Shown: positions 1 to 7,234 of the stretch, in pieces | How positions within the stretch are numbered: position 1 is the stretch's first letter | How the letters are laid out: every line of letters begins with the position of its first letter | Source: Chloroflexi bacterium TSY | GTDB taxonomy: Bacteria > Chloroflexota > Anaerolineae > Caldilineales > Caldilineaceae | Direction: 5' to 3' | Assembly (NCBI GenBank): GCA_019217005.1 | Contig: JAHBNG010000194.1 | Coordinates: 1 to 12,914, forward strand | Length of the DNA stretch: 12,914 nt | Notes under the pieces: model-generated | What the model was told of the DNA's origin: nothing | Seen by the model: the letters and a program-made list of their open reading frames with translations, nothing else | Databases searched by the model: none | Translations under genes and position numbers: made by a program

Positions 1-146
1 TCATCGGGAAAACTCAAATTTTGTATACAGAATGAATTTGCTTCATTATACGCAAAATTTCTGGGGATTTCAACCGTTTTATCCGATCACCACATTTTGA
101 CTCCTCTTTTTTGTGGCATACAATGTGAGGTATTCCCAATAATTAA
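1..146. other. AT-rich flank with an imperfect hairpin, no gene seen
   Basis: No convincing reading frame is visible before the first IS. Positions 16-60 form an imperfect foldback: AAATTTTG at 16-23 pairs with CAAAATTT at 53-60, and AATGAA at 31-36 pairs with TTCATT at 42-47 around a 5-nt loop. No T tract follows on the plus strand, so it is not a clear intrinsic terminator. It may be a decayed foldback element or the 3' end of a gene outside the window. Confidence 0.45.
140..146. repeat. Target-site duplication, left copy (TAATTAA)
   Basis: It is identical to the 7 bases at 1682-1688 on the other side of the IS. The pair fits a duplication made when the IS inserted. Confidence 0.7.
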
Positions 147-1681
147 CTCGATAGTTGTATTTTGAGCAGGTGCCGGATTTGACAAAGTCAAAATTAAGCA
201 GAGCAGGCCTGCTGTTTGGCGAAAAGGGTAGCGAAGACCTCTGCAATCTCCTGTCCGTCATTCAAGGCATGATGTGCAGTCAAGATGAGATCTTGAATTA
301 GTGACTGAGCTTGCTGCCGGTAGCCTCACCAAAGGGATTTGCTGGGCGAAATTGAGTTTTAGCCAATGATGGTCCCAAACAATCAAGGTGCAAGAGAATA
401 AACCACGAGACCAGAGACCAATGTTTTGAAAGGCGTGGGCAGTTCGCATGCAATATTCATCAAGGCCAAGCAGTTGTTTACCATCCTGATAAACCGTCTC
501 GATAGGCCAACGAAGCAGGTAAATCGAGAGAATGCGTTTGGCATTACAATCAGTGCGATTGGTCACTAAAACGGCCTAATTGCCTTGCAATTCAGGATTA
601 TCAAAACTAATCACGATGCGTACCTTGCCGATAGAAGGGATACGCACAGTCATGGTAAAGGTATAGTAAGTACGACCATCAATGGTGACAGGTTTGTAGG
701 CATTCTGGGGGATGTAGGGGACCAACTCTTTGACTTTAATATGGCCCCTCGAAAGTTATCGGCTGACCGTCTTCATCTCAAACGAAAGCTATTTGTCTCC
801 AGATTGCGATTGCACTTCAAGATGCTGATCAATCTTTATTCAGACGATCGAGTACAGCTAGAAGATCTGGAGCGAGATACCAACCATCGAAGAGCCCAAC
901 CAAAGATAAGGGTTCGTTCAACAGCTTTTCAACCAGTTCACTGGCAATGGTTATCTTGGTCTTAAACGCTTCGTCTAGCCCTCGAAAGGCGGGGTCAGTT
1001 AATAGGTGGCTATCCACTCGTTTATGAAAAGCGGTTCGTTCTTTCTTTTCTTGGGAATCTCAGTCACTGGAAATGGTTTTCCACAAATGCTTCCCAGTCG
1101 GTAAACTCTTCGTACCGTCGGTAGATACTTGCATCGACCGAAAACGAACAGCGCCACTGACATAGTGACTTGTGACTAAGTTATGAGCCAGTGGATGCTG
1201 ACCATTGCTATGATTGTAGTGTGTATCGATATACTCGAACAGACTTCCCACGTGTTCACATAGTGTATCGTCAATCGCTAATACCGATTCTGACTCTGAA
1301 CGTTGGTATTGTGCTGTCTCTGACTTCATGTAACCTATACGCTCATCATTGAGTTTTTCGGCTCGCCAAGGAGCTTCACTCAAATACCGTGATATATTCG
1401 TCTTATCTGCACTATCTAGAATGCAGCGGAATATTTGCCATGCTTTTGTTGTCCAAGACCATCAGACCCGTCAGATAGTTTTCAAAGTGGCGAAACTGTT
1501 TACGATTGGCAAATACTGAACGAAAGGTTTCGCTATGCTCCCTGACCAGTGGCGCTACATTCACTATCGGCAATTGCATCTTGATGGCTCCTTTTTCGCA
1601 CTTTTTTCTTGATGCAATCTATTGAGATGACTTTTGTCTCTTTTGTCAAATTTGGAAAATATTCATTTCACAACTATCGAG
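147..1681 (-). mobile_element. Insertion sequence, IS4-superfamily, decayed (1535 bp)
   Basis: The boundaries are set by a perfect 12-bp inverted repeat, CTCGATAGTTGT at 147-158 and ACAACTATCGAG at 1670-1681. A 7-bp direct repeat TAATTAA lies immediately outside each end (140-146 and 1682-1688) and fits a target-site duplication. The repeat is A+T-only and nearly palindromic, so chance agreement is less unlikely than usual, but its exact abutment to both inverted repeats argues for a real duplication. The element encodes one minus-strand transposase that is now broken, so it cannot move by itself. The catalytic C-terminal motif points to the IS4 superfamily; I cannot name the IS. It lies 17 bp from a MITE-like element, so two separate insertions hit almost the same place. 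Confidence 0.85.
194..1579 (-). pseudogene. Broken IS4-superfamily DDE transposase
   Basis: The original start is the ATG at 1579, preceded by AGGAG 8-9 bases upstream. The reading frame (about 460 codons) is broken: a frameshift near 1416-1440, an in-frame TGA at 1060-1062, further loss of frame around 600-830, an in-frame TAG in the segment reading ELQGN-stop-AVLVTNRT (near 576), and another shift around 300-345. The last segment ends at the TAA complement at 194-196. The piece at 1060-1383 holds LAIDDTLCEHVGSLFEYID, where an Asp of the DDE triad is expected. The piece at 258-566 holds YLLRWPIETVYQDGK, an exact Y-(2)-R-(3)-E-(6)-K signature of IS4-type transposases with the catalytic Glu. 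The fragments line up in order, so this is one gene decayed by point changes and small indels. It fills the IS and is not functional. Confidence 0.85.
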
Positions 1682-1688
1682 TAATTAA
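1682..1688. repeat. Target-site duplication, right copy (TAATTAA)
   Basis: This is the partner of 140-146. It directly abuts the right inverted repeat that ends at 1681. Confidence 0.7.
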
Positions 1689-1698
1689 TTCAGATAAA

Positions 1699-1853
1699 GG
1701 GGTGGTTCAGAATTAGGTTTACACTTTTGATACATAGACAAAAATCTATATGAGGTCATTTTCTGCCTGAGCATGGCTCAAATTAGAAAATATAAACATC
1801 TTTTCTCTTTGCAAAAATGTAAACCTAATTGTCCGCCTAAAATGAACCACCCC
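1699..1853. mobile_element. MITE-like element, copy 1 (155 bp)
   Basis: The element begins GGGGTGGTTCA and ends TGAACCACCCC, a perfect 11-bp terminal inverted repeat. An inner pair follows, AATTAGGTTTACACTTT near the left and AAAATGTAAACCTAATT near the right. A second copy lies at 12650-12804 in the opposite orientation, also 155 bp, with about 28 differences by hand alignment (~82% identity, no gaps). Internal palindromes include ATAGACAAAAATCTAT and TGAGCATGGCTCA. It encodes no transposase. Copy 1 has no matching flanking duplication (CAGATAAA on the left, AATTTTCC on the right), so one side may have been lost in a rearrangement. Its right end directly abuts a truncated amidohydrolase gene. 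Confidence 0.8.
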
Positions 1854-1988
1854 AATTTTCCCGTGGATAAGCTATCTATCTCTTACCCCGTGCTATGGAA
1901 CGCCCTGAAAAAGATGGTGGCCGATTTCTCAGACAATGAAAAAGATGCGCTTTTCTATGGGACCGCGGCCAAAGTCTACCGCCTGTAA
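1854..1988 (+). pseudogene. Amidohydrolase 3' remnant (about 44 codons)
   Basis: Only the C-terminal tail of an amidohydrolase-2 (PF04909-type) gene remains. It reads through LSISYPVLWNALKKMVADF and ends FYGTAAKVYRL before the TAA. Family members usually finish with a helix followed by a segment like NA-x-x-x-Y-x-L, and here GTAAKVYRL takes that place. All metal-ligand motifs, which lie upstream, are missing. The upstream end coincides with the right end of the MITE at 1853. An open frame continues back into the MITE to an ATG at 1773, giving a 71-codon chimera, but I do not regard this as a real gene. The tail differs from the two intact amidohydrolases at 4923-7147 (which end FYGLD and FYRL), so it belonged to a different subfamily. 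Confidence 0.6.
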
Positions 1989-1994
1989 ATTGTA

Positions 1995-2015
1995 GAACAA
2001 ACAGCTTGTTTGTTC
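1995..2015. terminator. Hairpin after the amidohydrolase remnant
   Basis: GAACAAACA and TGTTTGTTC form a perfect 9-bp stem with a 3-nt loop, starting 6 bases after the stop codon. There is no T run and the stem is A+T-rich. It could be a weak or processed terminator, or an operator palindrome. Confidence 0.35.
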
Positions 2016-2155
2016 CGCATCACCAACGAATTATCTATGTTGTTCCAAATGGTCGGTATGTTGAGTGGCTAATTGCAATAAACAATTGATATTCCGGTAA
2101 AATGACATCCATAAAGTCAAGATACCTACGTTGCTTCAGGAGAGTAAACGGTAAA

Positions 2156-2184
2156 TCGCCACCTACGATCAATTACGGTATAAT
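2156..2184 (+). promoter_or_regulatory. Sigma-70-type promoter for the dioxygenase gene
   Basis: A perfect -10 box TATAAT lies at 2179-2184. Seventeen bases upstream is TCGCCA (2156-2161), which matches 4 of 6 positions of the -35 consensus. Transcription would start near 2191, leaving a leader of about 33 bases before the ATG at 2224. This argues against the upstream TTG at 2185 as a start. The rest of the gap (2016-2155) shows no other recognisable signal. Confidence 0.5.
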
Positions 2185-2223
2185 TTGAGTCTCATCTTTT
2201 ACCCTATTTTATGGAAATCACTA

Positions 2224-3093
2224 ATGATTGACTATTCACAGATCCAAAAACCTGATCTAGGCTATCGCTACGAGTTCGAAGTAAACGAACTTGATGCGAT
2301 GAGTGATTGTTTGGAAGAACATGGCTTTGCTATCATCAAGAATCTATTGCCAGACGAGATTGTCGATCAGCTCAAGCAGGCAGTCTATGATGGAACTGAT
2401 CCGGATGGTCTGCTGAATCCAGGCGAAAGCAAAACACGCCATGCCTGGATCGAATCAGGGCCTGGGGCTTGGTCGCTGTTGGATTATGAACCCTTTATGG
2501 ACGTACATCGACATTTGATTGGTACCGACCAACTAACGATCCATCGATCGGCAGCAATCATTCGCATGAGCGGTTCGCAGCCAGTGACCTGGCACACCGA
2601 TTGGTGCGGCTACTCAACCGAAATCAAGAATTCTGGCGATGTACTCAACCGCGGTCTCTGGCCATCGGGCAAATGGTTCTACTTGACCGGTTCGCGACCG
2701 ATTCATGGTGGTCTTTGTGTGATTGAGGATTCGCATGTGGAAGGGTGGGAAGGACCAGAGGGTTTTAGACTTACGGCGGACAAACGCTCATTTTATCCCG
2801 AAGGAGAAGAAGAACGACCCTACACAGGATTTGATATCCCCGGTCTAGTCCCTTTATTTACCGATGGCGGCGACATGATTGTCTTTGCCCATCGAACCTA
2901 TCATGGCGCGTTTCCGAATCGACTTGAGGAGACTCGATTGTCCTGTGCGATTGGGTTTCGAGACCGCAAGCATAAAATCGATATTCCGTGGGAGATTCCA
3001 GAAGAGGGACAACGTTTCTTGGAAAGCTTGCCGGATCATCTAAAGCGCTATACAGACGGGTATACGAGTATTGATCTGAACTGGCGTGGGTGA
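2224..3093 (+). CDS. PhyH-type Fe(II)/2-oxoglutarate dioxygenase
   Basis: The 289-aa protein is a phytanoyl-CoA dioxygenase (PhyH, PF05721) family member, a cytoplasmic non-haem iron oxygenase that couples 2-oxoglutarate decarboxylation to hydroxylation of a small molecule. The iron triad is visible: H124-x-D126 in WHTDW and the distal H227 in HRTYHGAFPNR. R238 in EETRLS lies at the usual 2-oxoglutarate carboxylate position. The N-terminal segment GFAIIKNLLPDEIVDQL is the typical family opening. I chose the ATG at 2224, preceded by a GGAAA-like site and by the -10 box at 2179; the longer frame from TTG at 2185 would start upstream of the likely transcript. The gene converges on the PLP-enzyme gene with only 3 bases between stops. 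PhyH enzymes are very diverse in substrate and nothing here fixes this one. Confidence 0.88.
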   Translation: MIDYSQIQKPDLGYRYEFEVNELDAMSDCLEEHGFAIIKNLLPDEIVDQLKQAVYDGTDPDGLLNPGESKTRHAWIESGPGAWSLLDYEPFMDVHRHLIGTDQLTIHRSAAIIRMSGSQPVTWHTDWCGYSTEIKNSGDVLNRGLWPSGKWFYLTGSRPIHGGLCVIEDSHVEGWEGPEGFRLTADKRSFYPEGEEERPYTGFDIPGLVPLFTDGGDMIVFAHRTYHGAFPNRLEETRLSCAIGFRDRKHKIDIPWEIPEEGQRFLESLPDHLKRYTDGYTSIDLNWRG

Positions 3094-3096
3094 AGC

Positions 3097-4182
3097 TTAC
3101 GTCAATATTTCAATCAACCGTTGCGCAATGACTTCCTCTTCACCGAGCATCAGGGTCATGGGATCGAATGCAATGGCGTTATTGTGTATACGACAGACGA
3201 TCGAGGGATCTCCAGCACCAAGCTCGTCGTTCACCTGCTGAACGGTCTTGCCAAAAGAGTCGTCAACAGTGATGAATGTGGTTGGATGTTGCCTTATGCG
3301 CGTCACTTCAGCATGCACTCCATCAATAGTACCAACTGCTTGGGCGATGTGTCTTGTTTGCGCTTGCCACTGAGCGTATTCCTCGCTCTCATCTTGGGCA
3401 AGAAATAGCTCTACTGCTGTCAGTAGTCCCATGATCTCCTCTTTGCCCACCTTCATGCCGCGCCCAATAGCGCTATATGGATTTGAGTTGAGACGCGCTG
3501 CTGCAACAAACTCTGCTTTTCCGACCACCAATCCGGAATTCTGAGGACCTCGCATTCCTTTACCGCCACTGAAATTAACGAGCGATGCACCCATTTTGGC
3601 GATCTCGGTCAGATTTGAGCGGGGCGGTAGCTGTGCTGCGGCGTCAACGATTATGGGGACGTTGCGCGCCGTAGCTTCGGGGATGATTTCTGCAAGCTGT
3701 TCCTTCGGCTGCGCACCGAGGAAAAAGACAATTGCGGCGGTTTCTGGACCGATGCCATTCAGCATATCTTCACTTGAAACCGCTTCTCGTGTACCAACTT
3801 TGACCAATGTGCCACCTACCGCCTCGATCCCCTGATGGATGTAATAGTGACTATCGACCAGACTAATCACGAACTCGTTTTTCCAGCCATCTGTGTGGGG
3901 TAGCTGCGCCACGCGTTGAGGATCGGTTCCTGTCAGGCAAGCGGCGGCAGAGACTTGCATGCCGCTGGCTGCGCCGCAAGAGACAAACGCTGCTTCAACG
4001 CCGATCATTTGGGCTAATGTCTCACCCACCTTTTCGTGTAGTTCATTGAGGTGAATGAAGGAACTGGCGGCTGCCTCCATCGCTCTGATGACTTCCTTGG
4101 GCATGATGCTGCCGCCCAGAGTGGTGATGGTTCCGCTGGCGTTGATCAAGGGTTTGATCCCGAGATCTTGATAGGTTCGCAT
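3097..4182 (-). CDS. SelA/DgaE-like PLP-dependent enzyme (fold type I)
   Basis: This 361-aa protein resembles the SelA-related group of fold-type-I pyridoxal-phosphate enzymes, which includes D-glucosaminate-6-phosphate ammonia-lyase (DgaE) and related lyases annotated as 'L-seryl-tRNA selenium transferase-related'. It opens with YQDLGIKPLINASGTITTLG, typical of the group. D180 in IIVDAAAQ should bind the pyridine nitrogen. K208 in FSGGKGMRGPQNSG should carry the cofactor. It is shorter than true SelA (about 460 aa) and no selenocysteine machinery is nearby, so a lyase or aldolase-type role on an amino acid or amino sugar is more likely. The start at 4182 has AGGAG 7 bases upstream; a longer frame to 4215 lacks this. 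The gene faces away from the amidohydrolase operon and converges on the dioxygenase gene. Confidence 0.85.
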   Translation of the reverse strand: MRTYQDLGIKPLINASGTITTLGGSIMPKEVIRAMEAAASSFIHLNELHEKVGETLAQMIGVEAAFVSCGAASGMQVSAAACLTGTDPQRVAQLPHTDGWKNEFVISLVDSHYYIHQGIEAVGGTLVKVGTREAVSSEDMLNGIGPETAAIVFFLGAQPKEQLAEIIPEATARNVPIIVDAAAQLPPRSNLTEIAKMGASLVNFSGGKGMRGPQNSGLVVGKAEFVAAARLNSNPYSAIGRGMKVGKEEIMGLLTAVELFLAQDESEEYAQWQAQTRHIAQAVGTIDGVHAEVTRIRQHPTTFITVDDSFGKTVQQVNDELGAGDPSIVCRIHNNAIAFDPMTLMLGEEEVIAQRLIEILT

Positions 4183-4922
4183 TGAGTTCTCCTTATGTAT
4201 GTGCGAAAACCTCACGCTATCTGCAAAGATGCTTGCTTGTTCTCACCAATTAAAAAGGTCAAGCCAAATGAAAAAATGGAACATTCCTTGAGCATAGTAG
4301 TTCTCAATGAAATCGCTATTCACATGGTTTGCAATAAAATCGGGAACTTCGACTGTCTCGCGGATGGAGTCAATTGTCACAAATAGATGTCGCCCTTGGA
4401 TATGGCTAAGGTAGCGTGATCTATGCAAGATTATGTTTTGTAATCTTGGATCATAGACTCAGTAGATCCAAATTTCAGGTTTTGAGAGAGAATTCTGGCT
4501 AAACAGTTGACATAAATACAAATTTGCCGGTCGATATCTAGTTTTTGCGTTAGATTTGGGCGATTTTCAGATATGAAATAGGTTGTTTTCTGTAACCGAA
4601 ATCTGAATAAATGACTCCAAAATCCCTGCAATCTCGACTGAAAATAGCCAAAAACGCCAAATTTGGATCTACTGAGACTGAAAATAAGATGCCACTCATT
4701 AGATCTATTATAAGGTGAGACGGGAATTGCAACAAGTTCTGTTAAAAAGTAGGGGCACCCTGCATCGCCTTCTTCTGTTCCATGCGGTGAAATAGACGCT
4801 GAAAAGCGACTGTAACTATGCAGGCAACAACTACCCGTGTTAGAATATCCGACAATGATAACCGCACCAATCGTGTTGAATATTTTCAATAGGCAATTCC
4901 CCAAAATCGAGAGAGGTTCCAA
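4183..4922. other. Divergent intergenic region (740 bp), AT-rich, repeat-bearing
   Basis: The region should hold promoters for the PLP-enzyme gene (leftward) and the amidohydrolase operon (rightward), but I see no convincing -35/-10 pair. The minus strand at 4243-4428 is open for 61 codons, with a protein-like stretch near GRHLFVTIDSIRETVEVPDF that I cannot assign; it may be a gene relic. A small hairpin (AAGATTA at 4427-4433, TAATCTT at 4441-4447) stands just left of the 219-bp foldback repeat at 4458-4676. The longer minus-strand frame at 4431-4922 runs through that repeat and looks non-coding. Confidence 0.5.
4458..4676. repeat. 219-bp foldback element with 18-bp terminal inverted repeats
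   Basis: CTCAGTAGATCCAAATTT at 4458-4475 is the exact reverse complement of AAATTTGGATCTACTGAG at 4659-4676, and partial similarity continues a few bases inward. An internal hairpin pairs TTCAGAT with ATCTGAA. The element has no coding capacity, and I see no flanking direct repeat. It looks like another MITE-like or foldback element, unrelated in sequence to the 155-bp family. A regulatory structure is possible but the spacing is large. Confidence 0.55.
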
Positions 4923-6038
4923 ATGATAGCAGAGTTAGACGTCCTTGAGCAGACGACCTCAAAGACGCAGGTACACGTATCAGTGATTGACTGCGACATT
5001 CACAACTTCGATGCATATGGTCAGCCTGAATTCAACGATATCATTGTCCGCTACTTGGAGAAAAAGTGGCAGCGTCACCACGAAATGATTGGTCGTCGTG
5101 GCCATGCAAGCGGATCGTACCCTCGTGGTTACCGCAATGCCGCGCGCCATGACGCCTGGCCACCCAGCGGAATGCCTCCTGGCCTTGATATGAAGTTTGT
5201 GACCCAACAGCTGCTGAATGAGTGGGATATGGATTATGGGATTCTGAATCCATTGGCAGGACCTGGTGGACAGTTAAATGTTGAATATGGTGCTGCCTAT
5301 GCGCGTGCCATCAATGATTATCAGATTGCCGAATGGCTGGAGCCGGAACCACGTTATCGTGCCTCAATGGTCGTGTGCGAGGAAGATGCAGAGTTGGCGG
5401 CTCAAGAGATTCATCGGCTGGGCGATCACGATGGTTTTGTCCAGGTTCTGCTTCTGGCGCGCACCAAGGAACCGCTCGGACGGCGCAAATATTGGAAGAT
5501 CTATGAAGCTGCGGTTGAGTACAATCTGCCAATCGGGATCCATTTTGGGGGATCAGCAGGACATCCGATCACTGCCGGGGGCTGGCCCTCTTATTATATT
5601 GAAGATCATGGTGGAATGTCTCAATCGTTTCAGGCCCAAGTCGCAAGCTTAGTCTGCGAAGGAATCTTTGAGCATTTCCCAACTCTGCGCATAGCGATCA
5701 TTGAGGGAGGCTTTGCCTGGCTGCCATCGTTAGCTTGGCGTCTGGATCAGAGTTGGTCTCGATTACGCGAGGAAGTGCCTTATTTGAAACGCGCACCCTC
5801 TGAGTACATTGCCGAACATTTTTGGTTTACGACTCAGCCAATGGAAGAACCACGTCAGCCTCACCACTTTAGACAGCTACTCAGACAGATGAATGGCAGC
5901 GAACGACTCATGTTTGCAACAGACTATCCCCACTGGGATTTTGACTCGCCCGCGCGAGCGGTCCCCTTGGATCTGCCTCGTGAGGTGAGACAGAAGATCA
6001 TGGCGGAAAATGCGCGGGATTTTTATGGGCTTGATTGA
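4923..6038 (+). CDS. Amidohydrolase-2 family metal-dependent hydrolase (first of pair)
   Basis: The 371-aa protein belongs to the amidohydrolase-2 group (PF04909) of TIM-barrel hydrolases and decarboxylases, the group that includes ACMSD-type enzymes. Visible metal/active-site motifs are D25-x-H27 in VIDCDIHN (strand 1, with Asp in place of the first His of the usual HxH), H207 in IGIHFGG, the conserved IIEGGFAWLPSLAWRLD segment around 259-275, and D334 in FATDYPHWDFD. The full length is normal for the family. The ATG at 4923 has GAGAGG 6 bases upstream. The stop lies 26 bases before the next gene's ATG, so the two are very probably co-transcribed. The two proteins are about half identical by eye. 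The reaction could be C-N, C-O or C-C bond cleavage; the substrate is unknown. Confidence 0.88.
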   Translation: MIAELDVLEQTTSKTQVHVSVIDCDIHNFDAYGQPEFNDIIVRYLEKKWQRHHEMIGRRGHASGSYPRGYRNAARHDAWPPSGMPPGLDMKFVTQQLLNEWDMDYGILNPLAGPGGQLNVEYGAAYARAINDYQIAEWLEPEPRYRASMVVCEEDAELAAQEIHRLGDHDGFVQVLLLARTKEPLGRRKYWKIYEAAVEYNLPIGIHFGGSAGHPITAGGWPSYYIEDHGGMSQSFQAQVASLVCEGIFEHFPTLRIAIIEGGFAWLPSLAWRLDQSWSRLREEVPYLKRAPSEYIAEHFWFTTQPMEEPRQPHHFRQLLRQMNGSERLMFATDYPHWDFDSPARAVPLDLPREVRQKIMAENARDFYGLD

Positions 6039-6064
6039 GAGGCCAAAATGAAGCGAGGCTTGTT

Positions 6065-7147
6065 ATGAAAGCTGAACAAAATGGTCATGCGGTGGCTTCG
6101 CGTTCTGCCGTGATTGATTGCGATATCCACAACAAACTGCCTTCGCTCGAGACGCTCTTTCCCTATTTGGCCGACCATTGGTGCGAGTATATTCGCACGT
6201 CGGCTTTTACTGGCCCCAGCGCCAACGATTATCCCCGCGGTGCTCCCACATCTGCGCGGCCAGGGAGCGTGCCAGAGCAAGGCGGTCCAGCTGGCTCAAC
6301 GCTTCAATTGGTACGAGAGCAGGTACTGGATCCATGGGCGACAGAGGTCGGCATTCTGACTTGTTCCTACCGGGTGCAGAGTATCAAAAATGAGGATATG
6401 GCGGCAGACTTGGCAACGGCCATCAACCGCTGGCAGATTGATACATGGCTCGAACCGGAGCCACGGCTGCGCGGTTCACTCGTTGTGCCAAGCCAAAATG
6501 CAAACATGGCCGCCGAGGAGATTGGGCGTTTGGGCCATCATCCTGCATTCGTTCAGGTGACGCTTCCGGTTCGCTCTTACATTCCCTATGGCAATCGTTT
6601 TTATGATCCACTCTATGCCGCTGCCGTCGAACATGATCTGGTTGTCGGAATTCATTTTGGTGGTGCACCGGGACATCCGCCCACCCCAACTGGTTGGCCT
6701 TCAACCTATCTGGAAGAGTATGCAGGCATGGCGCAAGTCTTCCAATCGCAAGTGATCAGTTTGGTGATCGAGGGCGTCTTTGATCGCTTTCCCGATTTGA
6801 GAGTTGCGCTGATTGAGGGCGGCTTTAACTGGATGCCGTCGCTGATGTGGCGGTTGGACAAGGACTGGAAGGGGTTGCGTTCAAACACGCCGTGGGTTAA
6901 GCGTCCGCCCTCTGACTATATGCGAGAGCACATGCGTCTGACGGTTCAGCCGATTGGTGCACCACCAAAACAAGAGTACATTCTGCACACAATTGATCAG
7001 CTGGAATCTGACACGATGTTGATGTTTGCCACCGATTATCCGCATTGGCATTATGACTCGGATGAAGAGGCATGGCCGCTGACATTACCGGAACCACTGA
7101 ACTCGAACATTTGGTCTGAAAATGCGCGGCAGTTCTATCGTTTATAA
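6065..7147 (+). CDS. Amidohydrolase-2 family metal-dependent hydrolase (second of pair)
   Basis: The 360-aa paralogue of the preceding gene has the same motifs in the same spacing: D20-x-H22 in VIDCDIHN, H197 in VGIHFGG, the ALIEGGFNWMPSLMWRLD segment, and D324 in FATDYPHWHYD. From the DCDIHN motif to the ATDYPHW motif the two sequences align almost without gaps, which points to an ancient tandem duplication with later divergence. The two may have different specificities or form a mixed oligomer (inference). The ATG at 6065 is preferred, with GAGG about 8 bases upstream. A TTG-initiated frame reaches back to 6035 and overlaps the previous stop, but has no supporting ribosome site. The region around 65-85 (PSANDYPRGAPTSARPG) is proline- and glycine-rich and differs most from the partner. 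Confidence 0.87.
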   Translation: MKAEQNGHAVASRSAVIDCDIHNKLPSLETLFPYLADHWCEYIRTSAFTGPSANDYPRGAPTSARPGSVPEQGGPAGSTLQLVREQVLDPWATEVGILTCSYRVQSIKNEDMAADLATAINRWQIDTWLEPEPRLRGSLVVPSQNANMAAEEIGRLGHHPAFVQVTLPVRSYIPYGNRFYDPLYAAAVEHDLVVGIHFGGAPGHPPTPTGWPSTYLEEYAGMAQVFQSQVISLVIEGVFDRFPDLRVALIEGGFNWMPSLMWRLDKDWKGLRSNTPWVKRPPSDYMREHMRLTVQPIGAPPKQEYILHTIDQLESDTMLMFATDYPHWHYDSDEEAWPLTLPEPLNSNIWSENARQFYRL

Positions 7148-7155
7148 ATAAGGGA

Positions 7156-7227
7156 GTGTGTCCCAAAGTGTGCAAATGCAGCGGTTTTCTGACTGAGCAG
7201 TGTTCATTTACACACTTTGTGGTACAC
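7156..7227. repeat. Short inverted repeat (23-bp arms, 26-bp loop)
   Basis: GTGTGTCCCAAAGTGTGCAAATG at 7156-7178 matches the reverse complement of 7205-7227 at about 19 of 23 positions, sharing the core CAAAGTGTG. It sits 8 bases after the amidohydrolase stop and 7 bases before the next ATG. With no T tract and a long loop it is an unlikely terminator. It may be a tiny palindromic element or the joined ends of a lost transposon. Confidence 0.5.
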
Positions 7228-7234
7228 ATTTTAA

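Noticed and set aside
585..965. Plus-strand 126-codon frame
   Set aside because: It is the reverse-strand shadow of the broken IS4-superfamily transposase.
2185..2223. TTG-initiated N-terminal extension of the dioxygenase
   Set aside because: It begins one base after the TATAAT box and would lie before the expected transcript start; the ATG at 2224 fits better.
4183..4215. Upstream ATG at 4215 for the PLP enzyme
   Set aside because: AGGAG stands 7 bases before the ATG at 4182, and the family-like sequence starts there.
4431..4922. 163-codon minus-strand frame in the intergenic region
   Set aside because: It runs through the 219-bp foldback repeat and the operon's leader, has no recognisable domain, and its composition is not protein-like.
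6035..6064. TTG start overlapping the first amidohydrolase stop
   Set aside because: No ribosome-binding site supports it and the ATG at 6065 gives a normal family N-terminus.
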